64,000 bases of DNA from Thermosynechococcus vestitus BP-1 (lineage in GTDB: Bacteria > Cyanobacteriota > Cyanobacteriia > Thermosynechococcales > Thermosynechococcaceae). The notes under the pieces are model-generated. The model was given only the letters and a program-made list of their open reading frames with translations. It did not search any database and was not told the origin of the DNA. The stretch covers positions 1,612,001 to 1,676,000 of the forward strand of contig NC_004113.1 in assembly GCF_000011345.1 (NCBI RefSeq), given 5' to 3'. Position numbers and translations under genes: made by a program. Shown here piece by piece: positions 38,003 to 49,665 of this stretch (its first letter is position 1; each line of letters opens with the position of its first letter).

Positions 38003-38529
38003 AAAACCTTGTTATTGCTGTTGTAGCTGGAGGGAATGGAGGGAATAAGGTCCTGTTTGGGATACAGCAGGGGCATGATCAGGAGTCCTAAGCCCAATCC
38101 AGCGATCGCCCCAAAGGGAAAGACAATCCAATTGGAATAGCCCCAAATGCCGTAGTGTTGTAGTGCCCACTCTAGGGGGTAAAACAGCATGAACACCACC
38201 GCCACGAAAAAGCCCCCCAGACCATATTGCGGTAGCCAGTACCACTCCCGACCAGTCCTAGAACGCTGAATCCACCAGCGCGTTAGGAGAACTCCAGCAA
38301 GGGTGCCGTAGCAGCGCATACACACGGCCATTTTCCAAGGGGGGGCCACCATTAACCCCATTTCCGGTTGCGGACACACATGATCCCCCATGGTGTAGAT
38401 GATCTGAGCAATTTTAGGCAAAAAAAGAAAATTGCTGGCGGTCAAGAAAGGGGCAAATAGGGGGCCTAGAATGAGTGCCGCCAGAATAACATCAGGCCAT
38501 AGAGGAGAAAGCGATCGCCACCGCACCAT
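37999..38529 (-). CDS. DUF2085-family membrane protein
   Basis: A 176-residue protein with four hydrophobic segments (about 12-40, 68-85, 103-120 and 132-155). Between the first and second lies HVCPQPEMGLM and then VCMRCYGTLAGVL; these Cys/His residues are the hallmark of DUF2085, a family of unknown function. ATG start. Its last codon overlaps the glnA NtcA site. Confidence 0.8.
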   Translation of the reverse strand: MVRWRSLSPLWPDVILAALILGPLFAPFLTASNFLFLPKIAQIIYTMGDHVCPQPEMGLMVAPPWKMAVCMRCYGTLAGVLLTRWWIQRSRTGREWYWLPQYGLGGFFVAVVFMLFYPLEWALQHYGIWGYSNWIVFPFGAIAGLGLGLLIMPLLYPKQDLIPSIPSSYNSNNKVL

Positions 38530-38697
38530 TGGATTTCAGAAATGATACAAAACGATAAACAATCCCCTAAAATTTAACAAATTCTTCACCGCAAGGGCAA
38601 TTAACAGTCGGGCAGAGCGCACAGATAGACGCGACCGTTCCCGCGGATATGCTGCTTGATCTTGTCTTTAGACACTCTGCCCCTGAGTTTAAGCTCC

Positions 38698-40056
38698 TTA
38701 GGAGGCTAGGGCCGCTTTGGTCACCGCTGCCAGTGAGGCGGTGTTCTTAACCATCTCTAAGCGAGGGGAGTTCCCCATGAGGGAGGCAGCAAAGAGTTGA
38801 CGGTAGAGTTGCCCCATCTGAAGGGCGATCGCCTCCCAGTTGAAAAGGGCTTGCACCCGCTCGCGACCATTTTTGCCAAGGGTACGCGCCCACGCTGGAT
38901 CAGCCAAGATGCGTTGAATGGCATTGGCCAAGGCGTTGGCATCCTGAGGCGGCACCAGTAAGCCTGTTTCCTCGGGAATGACTGTGAATTGCAGCCCCCC
39001 CACAGCGGAAGCAATCACCGGCGTTCCACAGGCCATCGCTTCAATGGCCACCAAGCCAAAGGGTTCATAGTAGCTGGGCACAACGCAGACATTGGCTGCA
39101 CTGTAGTACACCGCCAGGTACTCGTGGTCAATTTGGCCCACAAAGGTCACGCGATCGCCCAAGTTGTACTCCTGAACTAATCCTTCAATGCGCCGCCGTT
39201 CAGCACCATCGCTGCGCTGCGGATCACTACCTCCCACCAGCAGGAGCTGACCTTGGGGGATTTGAGCCATGGCCGCCACGAGGGTTTCGATCCCTTTGCG
39301 GCGATCAAAGCGACCCACATAGAGAACAATCGGCTCATCGGCCGGTAAATTCAGTTGGGCACGGGCATCGGCCACTGGGTAAAAGAGCTTCAAATTTGTT
39401 CCACAGGGAATCAGGCGTGTTTGCCCTGCCTTGGAGACCCAGCGCCGCAGATAGGCTTCCTCTTGGGGGCTAGTCACAATCACACAGTCGGCATTTTCAA
39501 GGATTGCTTTTTCGACCATGAGGCGGGTTTCATCCCGTTGGGCTTGCTCTGAAGCCACTTGATATTTGACAACCCCCAAGGAGTGGTAGGTGTGCAGCCA
39601 TTGGAAATTGAACTGCTGACGCAACTGCCAACCCACCCAGCCGGAGAGCCAGTAATTGGTGTGGATCAGCGGATAGCCGTACTTGGCATGGTAGGCCTTA
39701 AAGGCTTCGACAAACTTGGGTAGGGTCTCAAAGAGCTTTTCCCGAGGAATATAGGTCAGCGGGCCTGCTTGTAGGCGAATGGTGCGACAGTGGGGGCTGT
39801 GCTCAATCACATCGGGGTCATTGGGATCAGTTTTGCGGGTAAACATATCCACGTGCCAGCCAGCTGCCGCTAGGGCTTCCCCCAATTGTCGGACATAGAT
39901 ATTTTGACCACCGGCGGATTCATGGCCGACATCAGCGGCGGGATCCCCATGAACAGAAATCAAGGCAATGGGTTGACGGGCAGGCACCTGGGGCTGGGGC
40001 ATGGCAAAGGCCCGGGGAAGTGTATTTTTTGCTGTACGGGTTGATAATGCTTGCAT
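38698..40056 (-). CDS. GT4-family glycosyltransferase, sucrose-phosphate-synthase-like
   Basis: A 452-residue GT-B retaining glycosyltransferase. The N-domain loop HESAGGQNIYVRQLGEAL is the SPS/sucrose synthase-type sugar-nucleotide and acceptor loop; the C-domain has LYVGRFDRRKGIETL near 254 and the donor-binding EPFGLVAIEAMACGTPVIAS near 330. Single-domain SPS enzymes without a phosphatase domain occur in thermophilic cyanobacteria, so sucrose-6-phosphate synthesis is a reasonable proposal. ATG 40056 follows AAAGGTG; the TTG-started longer frame is less likely. Next to another GT4 gene on the same strand. Confidence 0.82.
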   Translation of the reverse strand: MQALSTRTAKNTLPRAFAMPQPQVPARQPIALISVHGDPAADVGHESAGGQNIYVRQLGEALAAAGWHVDMFTRKTDPNDPDVIEHSPHCRTIRLQAGPLTYIPREKLFETLPKFVEAFKAYHAKYGYPLIHTNYWLSGWVGWQLRQQFNFQWLHTYHSLGVVKYQVASEQAQRDETRLMVEKAILENADCVIVTSPQEEAYLRRWVSKAGQTRLIPCGTNLKLFYPVADARAQLNLPADEPIVLYVGRFDRRKGIETLVAAMAQIPQGQLLLVGGSDPQRSDGAERRRIEGLVQEYNLGDRVTFVGQIDHEYLAVYYSAANVCVVPSYYEPFGLVAIEAMACGTPVIASAVGGLQFTVIPEETGLLVPPQDANALANAIQRILADPAWARTLGKNGRERVQALFNWEAIALQMGQLYRQLFAASLMGNSPRLEMVKNTASLAAVTKAALAS

Positions 40057-40115
40057 AAATACACCTTTTGAATAACGGTCAAAGAAAGACTTTTGCAAAG
40101 GGGTTAGGGGTACAC

Positions 40116-41192
40116 CTAACTGGCCATTAGTTCAATTGTTCCCCTACGATGTCCATTATGAACAAAGGTATTGGCGAGAACGGTATCATAGACTGCTTCA
40201 TACTCGCTCACCATCCGCTCGACACTGAAGCGCTGCCAAACGTAGTCTCGACAGGCCATGCGATCCAGTTGCGGCACTTGGGCAACGGCAGCAACACAGT
40301 CTTCGACGGAGTGACAGAGGAAACCGGTTTTACCATGCTCAATGACTTCGGGGGCTGCTCCCTTGGCGATCGCCACCACTGGCGTACCGGCTGCCATGGA
40401 TTCAATCATGACTAGGCCAAAGGGTTCTTGCCACGTAATCGGAAAGAGCATGGCGATCGCCCCCCCCAGGAGGGCATTCTTCGTCGGATGATCCGCCTCG
40501 CCAATGAACTGGATAAATTCACCATCAATGTGGGGTTCAATTAATTCCTTGAAGTAGTCGCGATCGACCCGGTCCACTTTACCTGCCATCCGCAGCGGAA
40601 TACCCACCCGCTTAGCAATTTCAATGGCATGGTGAGGGCCTTTTTCGGGGGAGAGCCGTCCCAAGAAGGCCAGATAGGGGGGATCGCTGGGCTGGGGATA
40701 GAAGTGATGGGTTTCCACGGCAATGGCGTTATAAACCGTGGCAATGTAGTTCAACTCCCGCAGTTGCCGCTGGGAATGGGAAATACTGACGTAGTTTTGA
40801 TTGCGATATTGGCTGAAAATGCGCTCGTTGTCCGCCGTAAAGCGACCATGGAGGGTGTGAACAACGGGTGTTTTCACTAGACTGGTGTAGGGTAAAGCCG
40901 TATAGCCCACATGGGAATGGATGACATCAAATTCATTGGCGCGACTAAAGACTTCTCCCAGTTGAAGAGCCTCATAGACGGCATATTCCTGCACATTAGG
41001 ATCAAGGCGAATGGCGTGGGGATAGGTAGAAACTAATTTGGCTTGGGTCATTGAATCACCACTGGCAAACAGTGTGACCTCGTGCCCCCGCTTGACTAAT
41101 TCTTCCGTGAGCAGACTCACCACCAACTCCACACCCCCGTAGGCTGGCGGCGGTACCCGTTCCCACAGGGGGGCGACTTGAGCAATGCGCAT
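40116..41192 (-). CDS. GT4-family glycosyltransferase
   Basis: A 358-residue GT-B protein. It opens with MRIAQVAPLWERVPPPAYGG, the glycine-rich acceptor loop, has LAFLGRLSPEKGPHHAIEIAKR in the C-domain and the donor motif EPFGLVMIESMAAGTPVVA near 265-283. The product is not deducible; it could act in cell-envelope glycan or compatible-solute synthesis. The ATG at 41192 follows a strong AGGAGG, preferred to the start six residues upstream. The sucrose-phosphate-synthase-like gene follows 59 bp on. Confidence 0.85.
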   Translation of the reverse strand: MRIAQVAPLWERVPPPAYGGVELVVSLLTEELVKRGHEVTLFASGDSMTQAKLVSTYPHAIRLDPNVQEYAVYEALQLGEVFSRANEFDVIHSHVGYTALPYTSLVKTPVVHTLHGRFTADNERIFSQYRNQNYVSISHSQRQLRELNYIATVYNAIAVETHHFYPQPSDPPYLAFLGRLSPEKGPHHAIEIAKRVGIPLRMAGKVDRVDRDYFKELIEPHIDGEFIQFIGEADHPTKNALLGGAIAMLFPITWQEPFGLVMIESMAAGTPVVAIAKGAAPEVIEHGKTGFLCHSVEDCVAAVAQVPQLDRMACRDYVWQRFSVERMVSEYEAVYDTVLANTFVHNGHRRGTIELMAS

Positions 41193-41536
41193 ATAAGCCT
41201 CCTCGAACAATACGGTTGGTCACCGATGCCTTGATGCTAATCGCGCGATTGACTCAGCAGCATGGCTGCCTCAACGGTACGCAATCTCACTGAAAAAGAC
41301 CAAGGGGGTAAATCCCTACCTGAAACTTCGGGAATCCGTACTATTATTTGTTATTATCGCTACATTTTGTCAATTTAAGACGTGATAAAATTTATTGCTT
41401 AACTTTTGAATTTTCTGAGGCAAGAGCACTTTTGTTAATCAGAGAAAAAAGGATCGTGAAAACGTTCCTCCGATCGCTATTCTATGAACAGGCGCTGTCC
41501 ATTTCGCACTTCCTAAAATTTTAGTCGCAATTGTTC
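41193..41536. promoter_or_regulatory. Divergent upstream region of the GT4 gene and livH-like gene
   Basis: A 344-bp gap rich in A/T between 41330 and 41450. On the minus strand a perfect TTGACA (41369-41374) precedes AT-rich candidates for a -10 (AATAAT around 41346-41351), which would give the GT4 gene a leader of about 150 nt. On the plus strand TATTCT near 41480 may be a -10 for the permease gene. No operator was recognised. Confidence 0.35.
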
Positions 41537-42389
41537 ATGGATATTCAACTGATTCAACTTTTCGTTAATGGCTTGGCGGTGGGGAGTATTATTGCCCTTG
41601 CAGCCGTGGGTTTAACGCTCACCTTTGGCATTTTGCGCCTGCCCAACTTTGCCCATGGTGATTTCATGACGGCGGGAGCCTACCTGACGTTGGTGGCCAA
41701 TGCAACAGGACTGAATATTTGGCTCTCAATGGCGATTGGGGGCTTGGGGACGGCCGGGTTGATGCTCCTAAGTGAGAAGCTCCTGTGGCAGCCGATGCGC
41801 GATCGCCGCGCAACCTCAACAACTCTGATTATTATTTCCATCGGTCTGTCATTCCTGCTGCGCAATGCTGTGATCCTCATTTGGGGCAGTGAAAACCAAA
41901 CCTATCGGCTACCCGTCATCCCTGCCCTTGATGTTGGCGGGGTGAAAATTATTTACTCGAAGGTGATTGTAATGATTTTGGCGGTGGTAGCGATCGCCAC
42001 TGTGCATTTGATCCTCCAACGCACCAAGGTAGGCAAGGCCATGCGAGCCGTAGCTGATGATCTCGACTTGGCGCGGGTTTCCGGGATTGATGTCGAGTGG
42101 GTGGTGCTGTGCACTTGGCTTTTGGCAGGGGTACTCACAGGGGTGGCGGGGGGTCTCTATGGCCTGATTACCGCTGTGCGGCCAACGATGGGTTGGTTTT
42201 TGATCTTGCCCCTCTTTGCCAGTGTGATTCTGGGTGGCATTGGTAACCCCTACGGGGCGATCGCCGGCGCCCTGATCATTGGTGTTGCCCAAGAGATGAG
42301 TACACGGATGATCCCTGCTGAATACAAGCTGGCTGTTGCCCTAGGGATGATGATGGCAGTGCTTTTAGTGCGCCCCCAAGGGCTATTTC

Positions 42390-42406
<17 letters not shown>
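41537..42406 (+). CDS. Branched-chain amino acid ABC transporter permease (LivH/NatD type)
   Basis: A 289-residue membrane protein with about eight hydrophobic segments. The family signature GLTLTFGILRLPNFAHGDFM is at about 24-43 and GGIGNPYGAIAGALIIG near 235-251 contains the coupling region. It is one of the two permeases of a LivFGHM-type neutral amino acid transporter. The other subunits are not adjacent, as is usual in cyanobacteria where nat genes are dispersed. ATG 41537 is chosen. Confidence 0.9.
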
Positions 42407-43624
<1,218 letters not shown>

Positions 43625-43666
43625 AATAGGGGTAGCAATCGTCGCAGTAGTGGCAAGGTGGCAAGC

Positions 43667-44062
43667 ATGAAAAAGAATATTCAGCGATTGATGGTGGCGA
43701 TCGCCCTTGCGGTAGGCATCAGTGGCGCAACCCTTCCCCCCCAAGTTGTGGCTCAAACCAGTGGCGGACTACTGACCGCTGAGCAAATGAAAAAACTCAA
43801 TCTCAGTGTTGAGCAAAAACAGGCGGTACTACGGTTGACACTGCGCACCAACGATCGCATCCTCCAGATCCTGGATCGCAACCAACAGCGCATCTTTCGC
43901 AATGCCATCAAACAGGGGAAATCCACCGGTGAAGCGATGAACTTGGTTGCCCTGCGCCCCGATCAAAAAACACAGTTGTCGAAAGTAATGCAGGATACCC
44001 GTGTTGAAATGCTGACAATTCTCACCCCCGAACAGGTAAAGCAACTGCAAGCATCCCAGTGA
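43667..44062 (+). CDS. Small periplasmic LTxxQ/Spy-like protein
   Basis: A 131-residue exported protein with a signal peptide (MKKNIQRLMVAIALAVGISG, cleavage likely near VVA-QT). The mature part is helical with two Leu-Thr-x-x-Gln-type motifs (LLTAEQMKKL and ILTPEQVKQL), as in Spy/CpxP periplasmic chaperones, but the match is short and no function is proven. The ATG has AAGGTGG upstream; GTG three codons earlier is less likely. It follows gun4 by 42 bp. Confidence 0.7.
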   Translation: MKKNIQRLMVAIALAVGISGATLPPQVVAQTSGGLLTAEQMKKLNLSVEQKQAVLRLTLRTNDRILQILDRNQQRIFRNAIKQGKSTGEAMNLVALRPDQKTQLSKVMQDTRVEMLTILTPEQVKQLQASQ

Positions 44063-44124
44063 ATGCCAGGGAATGAGAGGGCGTTAAGTGCATCGACGAG
44101 GGCTGCGGATGGGCGATAACCAAC

Positions 44125-44427
44125 TCAAAGCAGAAAATCCTCAGGTGGCTGGTGAGGAACACCAATGGGCAGGACCTGTTCCAGATTGCCATCGGGACGG
44201 GCAATAATCTGGTAAGAGATCACCGCTTGGCCACTCAGCGATCGCGCTGCTCCGACCGCCGCCTTCACGTCCGCCACCTCTCCCCGGATCACCACTGTCC
44301 AGTAGCCTGCACCAATCCCCTCACAACTGACAAGGGTGACCTGAGCGGCTTTCACCAATGTATCGGCTACAGCAAGGGCTGCCGGGTACCCTAAGACCTG
44401 CACCATGCCCACCGCTTCTACTGCCAT
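44125..44427 (-). CDS. BMC-domain carboxysome shell protein, CcmK-like
   Basis: A 100-residue single BMC domain that would form a hexameric tile of the carboxysome shell. MAVEAVGMVQVLGYPAALAVADTLVKAAQVTLV is the opening, then YWTVVIRGEVADVKAAVGAA and ISYQIIARPDGNLEQVLP. The pore loop here is GIGAG, unlike the usual KIGSG of CcmK2. The ATG 44427 is 7 bases after AAGGGGG; longer starts at 44433 and 44454 are poorer. It stands alone and not with other ccm genes; CcmO-half and minor CcmK paralogues are alternatives. Confidence 0.85.
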   Translation of the reverse strand: MAVEAVGMVQVLGYPAALAVADTLVKAAQVTLVSCEGIGAGYWTVVIRGEVADVKAAVGAARSLSGQAVISYQIIARPDGNLEQVLPIGVPHQPPEDFLL

Positions 44428-44523
44428 CGCCATTCCCCCTTCCACGTTTCCCATATTTTAGAAAAGGACTGTGATTAAGCTACAAAAATGGTGCCCTAGT
44501 TTGCCAAAGCTGGAGGCTGTCCC

Positions 44524-45705
44524 ATGCAGACCATAGCGGCGATCGCCAAGCTAGAGGAGATTTTGACCAACAATGGTATTTCTGCCCAACAAGCCTTAGC
44601 CCTTTTGACCACCGCCCTTCCCTTAGCGACAACCAGCGATCCTCAAGAGCCATTGCCCCCACTACTCAGGGCACTGCAAACTGCGAGCGATCGCCTGCGC
44701 CAGCAACAGGTGGGAGACACTGTCACCTACGTCATTAACCGCAACATCAACTTCACGAATATCTGTGAGCAACACTGCGCCTTTTGTGCCTTTCGTCGCG
44801 ATGCCACCGCTAGCGATGCCTACTGGCTCAACATTGAAACGATACTGAGCAAGGTGGCTGAGGCAGTTGCCCAAGGGGCTACAGAAATCTGTATGCAGGG
44901 GGGACTCAATCCGGCCGCCAAGGAAGGCGGCTCCAGTTTGCGCTACTACCAATTCCTAGTGCGGGAAATTAAAACAGCCTTTCCCCAGATCCATCTCCAT
45001 GCCTTTTCGCCCCAAGAAATTCAATTCATTGCCCGTGAGGATGGCTGCTCCTATGCCCAAGTGATTGCCGCCCTCCATGAAGTTGGGGTAGACTCCATGC
45101 CCGGCACCGCTGCGGAAGTGTTGGTGGATGCCGTGCGTTCAAAAATCTGCCCTGAAAAAATTCGCACCGCCACTTGGCTTGAGATTGTGGAGACGGCCCA
45201 TCGTTTGGGGGTGTGGACGACCAGTACGATGCTCTGCGGCCATATTGAAACCCCAGCGGATCAGATGGCTCACCTGCAACACCTACAGCAACTTCAACAA
45301 AAGGCTTTGGAACATGACTATCCCGCCCGTATCACCGAGTTTATCCTGCTGCCCTATGTTGGGGAACTTGCCCCCAAAGCAATGCGACAATGGGTAGGAC
45401 ACCACCAACCACGGTTATTACCCACGTTGGTGCTAACGGCAGTGGCGCGGCTCTTTTTGGGGCAGTGGATTGTCAACCATCAGCCCAGTTGGGTCAAACT
45501 AGGCCTTAGGGGGGCAACAATGGCTCTCAACTGGGGGTGCAATGATCTAGGGGGGACCTTGATGGAAGAACACATTACATCAGTGGCTGGAGCACAGGGG
45601 GGTACAGGGGTTAGCCCAGAGGATCTTGTGGCAGCCATTCACTCCTTGGGTCGAACGCCGCAGCAGCGGACAACTCTTTACAATCCCGTTGGAGAAAGGC
45701 AATGA
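44524..45705 (+). CDS. cofH: FO synthase subunit 2 (7,8-didemethyl-8-hydroxy-5-deazariboflavin synthase)
   Basis: A 393-residue radical SAM enzyme that couples 4-hydroxybenzyl-type chemistry from tyrosine to the flavin precursor, giving the deazaflavin FO. The cluster motif is [10 protein letters not shown] near 80-89. Other CofH blocks: [18 protein letters not shown] and [12 protein letters not shown]. Cyanobacteria use FO as the antenna of some photolyases. CofG is not in the window. The ATG overlaps nothing upstream; the stop shares 4 bp with the DUF3352 gene. Confidence 0.93.
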   Translation: MQTIAAIAKLEEILTNNGISAQQALALLTTALPLATTSDPQEPLPPLLRALQTASDRLRQQQVGDTVTYVINRNINFTNICEQHCAFCAFRRDATASDAYWLNIETILSKVAEAVAQGATEICMQGGLNPAAKEGGSSLRYYQFLVREIKTAFPQIHLHAFSPQEIQFIAREDGCSYAQVIAALHEVGVDSMPGTAAEVLVDAVRSKICPEKIRTATWLEIVETAHRLGVWTTSTMLCGHIETPADQMAHLQHLQQLQQKALEHDYPARITEFILLPYVGELAPKAMRQWVGHHQPRLLPTLVLTAVARLFLGQWIVNHQPSWVKLGLRGATMALNWGCNDLGGTLMEEHITSVAGAQGGTGVSPEDLVAAIHSLGRTPQQRTTLYNPVGERQ

Positions 45706-47336
45706 CGACCCAATCGCAGCCTTCTGTGGGCTCTCGCCCTCAAGTTCGCCCTTGGTTGGTGGGTGGTGTCGCCCTGGTCATTGTAGGGACCGCCACTGCT
45801 GCCGGGGTTTTCCTATGGCAACGCTTCAGTCAACGTCCGATCGCCCCCGGAATGGCGATCGCCCCCAATAATGCCCTATTGACCCTTACCTTACCCACGG
45901 ATCCCCAACCTTGGGAAGCCCTTGCCCAAACTGGCCTGTTACGCGCCCAACCATGGTTGAACCCCACCTATGATCCTCTCTCGCCCGAGGGAGTGAATCT
46001 GGCCCAACTGGATTACCTCAAAGACGTGCGTCCCTTTATTGGCGATCGCGCCACCCTTGTGCTGCTGCCCATTACTCCGGAATCGGTAAAGGAATCGCCC
46101 GTGCCGCCCTACATTTGGGTTGTGCCAACGCTGAATGTACCGATGGGGGAGCAACTTCTGCAAAGTGTGATTGGCGACCCGATCACAGAAATCAAGGAGG
46201 TGAAAATTTTTAGGGCCAAGGGGATTCTCCCTGACCCCCATAGTGGCGCGATCGCCCTCCTCAAGCATCAAGACCAAGCCTACATCCTCTGGAGTCAGCA
46301 CCAGAGCGCCCTGCAACAAGTCATTGCCACCGCCCAAGCCAACAACGGCATTGCCAGTCAGCCCACCTATCAACGGGCAATCAAAGGCTTATCCGATCAC
46401 CGCCCCCTGGTGGAACTCTACGTGAACTTGCCCACCTTTTTAGCCAGTCAGATGGCTGCTCCTGAGGGAAGTCTACCTGAGCCGCCACGGGAACTGCAAG
46501 GGATCGTGCTCACCGCCGATATGACTCCTGAGCAAATTGAAGTGGAGGCGGTGACTTGGCGCCCTGAGCAGAATCAAGCCTTGGTCCGTGAAGGTCAAAG
46601 CCGTGAACTCAGCCGTCTTGTCCCTGAAACAACCCTTGCCTTTTACGCTACAGGCTCCTTCAAGAATTTATGGCAGAATACCCCCGCCTCCGTCAAAGAA
46701 ACGATCGCCAGCACCGTTAAAGATCTCACTGGCCTCGATTGGCAACAGGCTTTTGTGCCTTGGATGGATGGCGAATTTGCGGCTGCCTTTGTGCCCCTTC
46801 CCGCCTTGGGAAATGTCCCTAGCTTACTCTTTCTCGCTCAGACCAGCGATCGCCCCCAAGCCAGCCAAACCCTTAGCCAACTCGATACCCAAATTCGCGA
46901 TCGCCTGCGGTGGCAAGTGCAACAAACCGCAACAGACCCCCAACCCCTCACGACTTGGCGCCTTCCCCCAGGTTTGCCTGTGGGGCAGCATGGCTGGCTC
47001 AATGACCAGATCCTCTTTTTGGGACTCGGTCCTCTGATGGATATGAGTCGCCGACCTGAACGCTCCCTTGCCGACTCTCCCCTTTACCGTGCGGTACTTC
47101 CCCAGCCCAAGGACACACAGTTTTACCTGAATTTGAGTAACCTGCAGTCATTGCAAAATAACTTACTCTTGCCCGAACTGGCCCCTCAAGTGGCGCGATC
47201 GCTCCAACCCTTTGCTGCCTTAGGCATCACCAGTCATGTGCGAGATAATCAGTTTACCCACTACATTGCTCGAATTCGCCTCAAACCCACTTCCATCCCC
47301 GTAAGTTCAGCGAAAAGGGGGGAAACGCTAAACTAG
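45702..47336 (+). CDS. DUF3352 membrane-anchored protein
   Basis: A 544-residue protein with one N-terminal membrane helix (about 19-40) and a large extracytoplasmic or lumenal part matching DUF3352: [12 protein letters not shown] near 60-72, [26 protein letters not shown] near 350 and a repeated alpha/beta pattern. Function unknown. The ATG overlaps the cofH TGA by 4 bp (ATGA), so it is coupled to cofH, though no functional link is known. Confidence 0.8.
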   Translation: MTTQSQPSVGSRPQVRPWLVGGVALVIVGTATAAGVFLWQRFSQRPIAPGMAIAPNNALLTLTLPTDPQPWEALAQTGLLRAQPWLNPTYDPLSPEGVNLAQLDYLKDVRPFIGDRATLVLLPITPESVKESPVPPYIWVVPTLNVPMGEQLLQSVIGDPITEIKEVKIFRAKGILPDPHSGAIALLKHQDQAYILWSQHQSALQQVIATAQANNGIASQPTYQRAIKGLSDHRPLVELYVNLPTFLASQMAAPEGSLPEPPRELQGIVLTADMTPEQIEVEAVTWRPEQNQALVREGQSRELSRLVPETTLAFYATGSFKNLWQNTPASVKETIASTVKDLTGLDWQQAFVPWMDGEFAAAFVPLPALGNVPSLLFLAQTSDRPQASQTLSQLDTQIRDRLRWQVQQTATDPQPLTTWRLPPGLPVGQHGWLNDQILFLGLGPLMDMSRRPERSLADSPLYRAVLPQPKDTQFYLNLSNLQSLQNNLLLPELAPQVARSLQPFAALGITSHVRDNQFTHYIARIRLKPTSIPVSSAKRGETLN

Positions 47337-47382
47337 ACCGACTAGACCCAGAGCTGCTACTTAAGGACGCGACTCAACTACT

Positions 47383-48312
47383 GTGGAGCCTGATGTCTTA
47401 CTGAAACGATATAGCGTCGGCGATCGCGACTTTGCCGGCATACACTTGCGCCGTGCTCATCTGAGTCGATGTATTCTAACGGGCATTGATCTTTCCCGTG
47501 CCGACCTCACCGATGCTGCCCTCCAGAGCACAAATCTGCAAAGGGCCGATTTGCGGGGAGCCATTCTGACTGGCGCCAATCTCAGTCAAGCGGATTTACG
47601 GGGGGCTGATCTGCGGGGTGTGATTTTAGTGAGTGCCGATCTACGTTGGGTATCGCTGCGCAAAGCCAACCTGACAGGGGCGGATCTGACCCGTGCCAAC
47701 CTTGCCAATGCCGATCTCAGTGAGGCCAATCTCACCGGTGCCCAACTGAGTGAAGCAATTGTGCGGGATGCCAACTTGACGCTCACAGATCTGACCCTTG
47801 CCGAACTTGAACGTGCCAACCTCACCCGTGCCAACTTAACTGAAGCCTACCTGCGAGGGGCTGATCTCACGGATGCCGTCTTGCGGGAAAGTCAACTGCT
47901 ACAGGCCAATTTACGGGGTGCCAATCTCAGTGCCACCAATTTGCAGCAGGCCAATCTAGAGCGGGCGATTTTGATCGGAGCGAATTTGCGTCGGGCTCGC
48001 CTTGAGGAAGCCAATCTCCGCGAAGTGGCCTTCAAAGAAGCCAATTTACGCCATGCCTGTTTGGATAAAGCCAATCTTGTTGGAGCGGATTTGCGGGGGG
48101 TGAGCCTGGCTCAAGCACTGCTGCGGGGAGCTAATCTCAGCTCTGCCATTCTCATTGGCGCCAACTTGATGGGTGCCAATCTCAGCGGTGCTGATCTGCG
48201 GGGAGCCAATCTCATTGAGGCGATTCTCACCGGTGCCAGCCTCAATGGTGTTGATCTGAGCGCCGTGGATATGAGCGAGGCAATCTTACCGGATGGCTAT
48301 CTCTCCCCATAG
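47383..48312 (+). CDS. Pentapeptide repeat protein
   Basis: A 309-residue protein made almost wholly of about 50 A(D/N)LxX pentapeptides (from RRAHLSRCILTGIDLSRADL to DLSAVDMSEAI), which fold as a right-handed quadrilateral beta helix. A short N-terminal segment (about 1-20) and the last ~10 residues are outside the repeats. GTG start. Role unknown; others in cyanobacteria act in manganese uptake, lumenal assembly or DNA mimicry. Confidence 0.9.
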   Translation: MEPDVLLKRYSVGDRDFAGIHLRRAHLSRCILTGIDLSRADLTDAALQSTNLQRADLRGAILTGANLSQADLRGADLRGVILVSADLRWVSLRKANLTGADLTRANLANADLSEANLTGAQLSEAIVRDANLTLTDLTLAELERANLTRANLTEAYLRGADLTDAVLRESQLLQANLRGANLSATNLQQANLERAILIGANLRRARLEEANLREVAFKEANLRHACLDKANLVGADLRGVSLAQALLRGANLSSAILIGANLMGANLSGADLRGANLIEAILTGASLNGVDLSAVDMSEAILPDGYLSP

Positions 48313-48369
48313 CCCCAAGGGAAGACCACTGCTGGTGTAGATTAGAAGATCGGTGATTTTGAGACAGGC

Positions 48370-49455
48370 ATGGCAACCACGTATCGCATTGCTGTTTTGG
48401 CGGGGGATGGTATTGGCCCAGAAATTACGGCCGTTGCCCTTGATGTATTGCGGGCGATCGCCCCTCGCTTTGGGTTGGACTTTGACTTTGTTCCCGCCCT
48501 TGTGGGGGGCTGCGCCATTGATGCTGTGGGGGAACCCTTGCCAGCAGCAACGCTAGCCACCTGTCGTCAGAGTGATGCCGTGCTCCTAGCTGCCATTGGC
48601 GGAACGCAGTGGGATAGCCTACCCCGTCATCTGCGCCCGGAAACCGGATTACTTGCCCTGCGGTCTGGTCTAGGTTTATTTGCCAACCTACGCCCCGCCA
48701 AAATCTTTCCCCAGCTTCTCCATGCCTCCTCCCTCAAGCCGGAAGTGATTGCCGGTGTGGATCTCATGGTGGTGCGCGAACTGACGGGTGGCATTTACTT
48801 TGGTCAACCGCGCGGTATTTTCACCACTGAAACGGGTGAGCAGCGGGGGGTGAATACGATGGCCTATACCGCCACGGAAATTGATCGCATTGGCCGTGTT
48901 GCCTTTGAAACCGCTCGCAAACGGCAGGGCAAACTCTGCTCCGTGGATAAGGCCAATGTCCTTGAAGTCTCCCAACTGTGGCGCGATCGCCTGACCGCCC
49001 TCAGTGCTGAGTACCCGGATGTGGAACTGACGCACCTTTATGTGGACAATGCAGCAATGCAACTGGTGCGCGCCCCGAAACAGTTTGACACGATTGTGAC
49101 CAGTAACCTCTTTGGTGATATCCTCTCCGATATTGCCGCCATGCTCACCGGTAGTATTGGCATGCTTCCCTCCGCCAGCCTAGGGGAATCGGGGCCAGCT
49201 CTGTTTGAACCGGTTCATGGCTCTGCCCCCGACATTGCCGGCCAAGACAAGGCCAACCCCCTCGCCATGGTGCTCAGTGCGGCAATGATGCTGCGTTATG
49301 GTCTGAACCAACCAGCGGCAGCGCAAGCGATCGAAGAGGCCATTACTGCCGTTTTAGATCAGGGCTACCGCACCGGCGATTTAATGTCTGAGGGCTGCAC
49401 GCTTGTGGGCTGTCGCGAAATGGGCAACCTCCTAATCAAGGAATTGTCCCGATAA
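48370..49455 (+). CDS. leuB: 3-isopropylmalate dehydrogenase
   Basis: Leucine synthesis: oxidises and decarboxylates 3-isopropylmalate with NAD. The 361 residues show [31 protein letters not shown] with the catalytic Tyr, the Lys/Asp block [24 protein letters not shown] near 240-255 and [12 protein letters not shown] near 280. ATG start. It is the last gene before a 533-bp gap that holds a candidate structured RNA. Confidence 0.96.
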   Translation: MATTYRIAVLAGDGIGPEITAVALDVLRAIAPRFGLDFDFVPALVGGCAIDAVGEPLPAATLATCRQSDAVLLAAIGGTQWDSLPRHLRPETGLLALRSGLGLFANLRPAKIFPQLLHASSLKPEVIAGVDLMVVRELTGGIYFGQPRGIFTTETGEQRGVNTMAYTATEIDRIGRVAFETARKRQGKLCSVDKANVLEVSQLWRDRLTALSAEYPDVELTHLYVDNAAMQLVRAPKQFDTIVTSNLFGDILSDIAAMLTGSIGMLPSASLGESGPALFEPVHGSAPDIAGQDKANPLAMVLSAAMMLRYGLNQPAAAQAIEEAITAVLDQGYRTGDLMSEGCTLVGCREMGNLLIKELSR

Positions 49456-49499
49456 ACTAGTTTTGATCCAGTTTGAAACTCGCCATTAGACTAGATAAC

Positions 49500-49605
49500 A
49501 TTTCACCACAGGGAGCATCGGTGTGTCTCTGCTCGGCTTTTAGGAGCCTTTAGCTCTCGGTGACCTGAATGTGAAATTGTCAAAGCTGGAGAGACCGGTC
49601 TTTTT
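49500..49605 (+). ncRNA. Candidate structured RNA downstream of leuB
   Basis: Bases pair in a multi-branch shape: outer stem ATTTCAC (49500-49506)/GTGAAAT (49571-49577), a second stem CAGG (49509-49512)/CCTG (49564-49567), a 5-bp hairpin GAGCA/TGCTC (49513-49534) and a 4-bp hairpin GGCT/AGCC with a 6-nt loop (49535-49548). About 25 nt on comes GACCGGTC with a run of six T (49600-49605), terminator-like. It starts 45 bp after the leuB stop. No known class was recognised; it may be a 3'-UTR RNA or chance folding. Confidence 0.35.
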
Positions 49606-49665
49606 AGGCTATTTCCGTCTTTTGTGATTATTCCATTTATAGTCATTCCAATAAAGAATGAGACA

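Noticed and set aside
41260-41340. A second NtcA box upstream of the livH-like gene
   Set aside because: No GTA-N8-TAC with correct spacing was found in the region.
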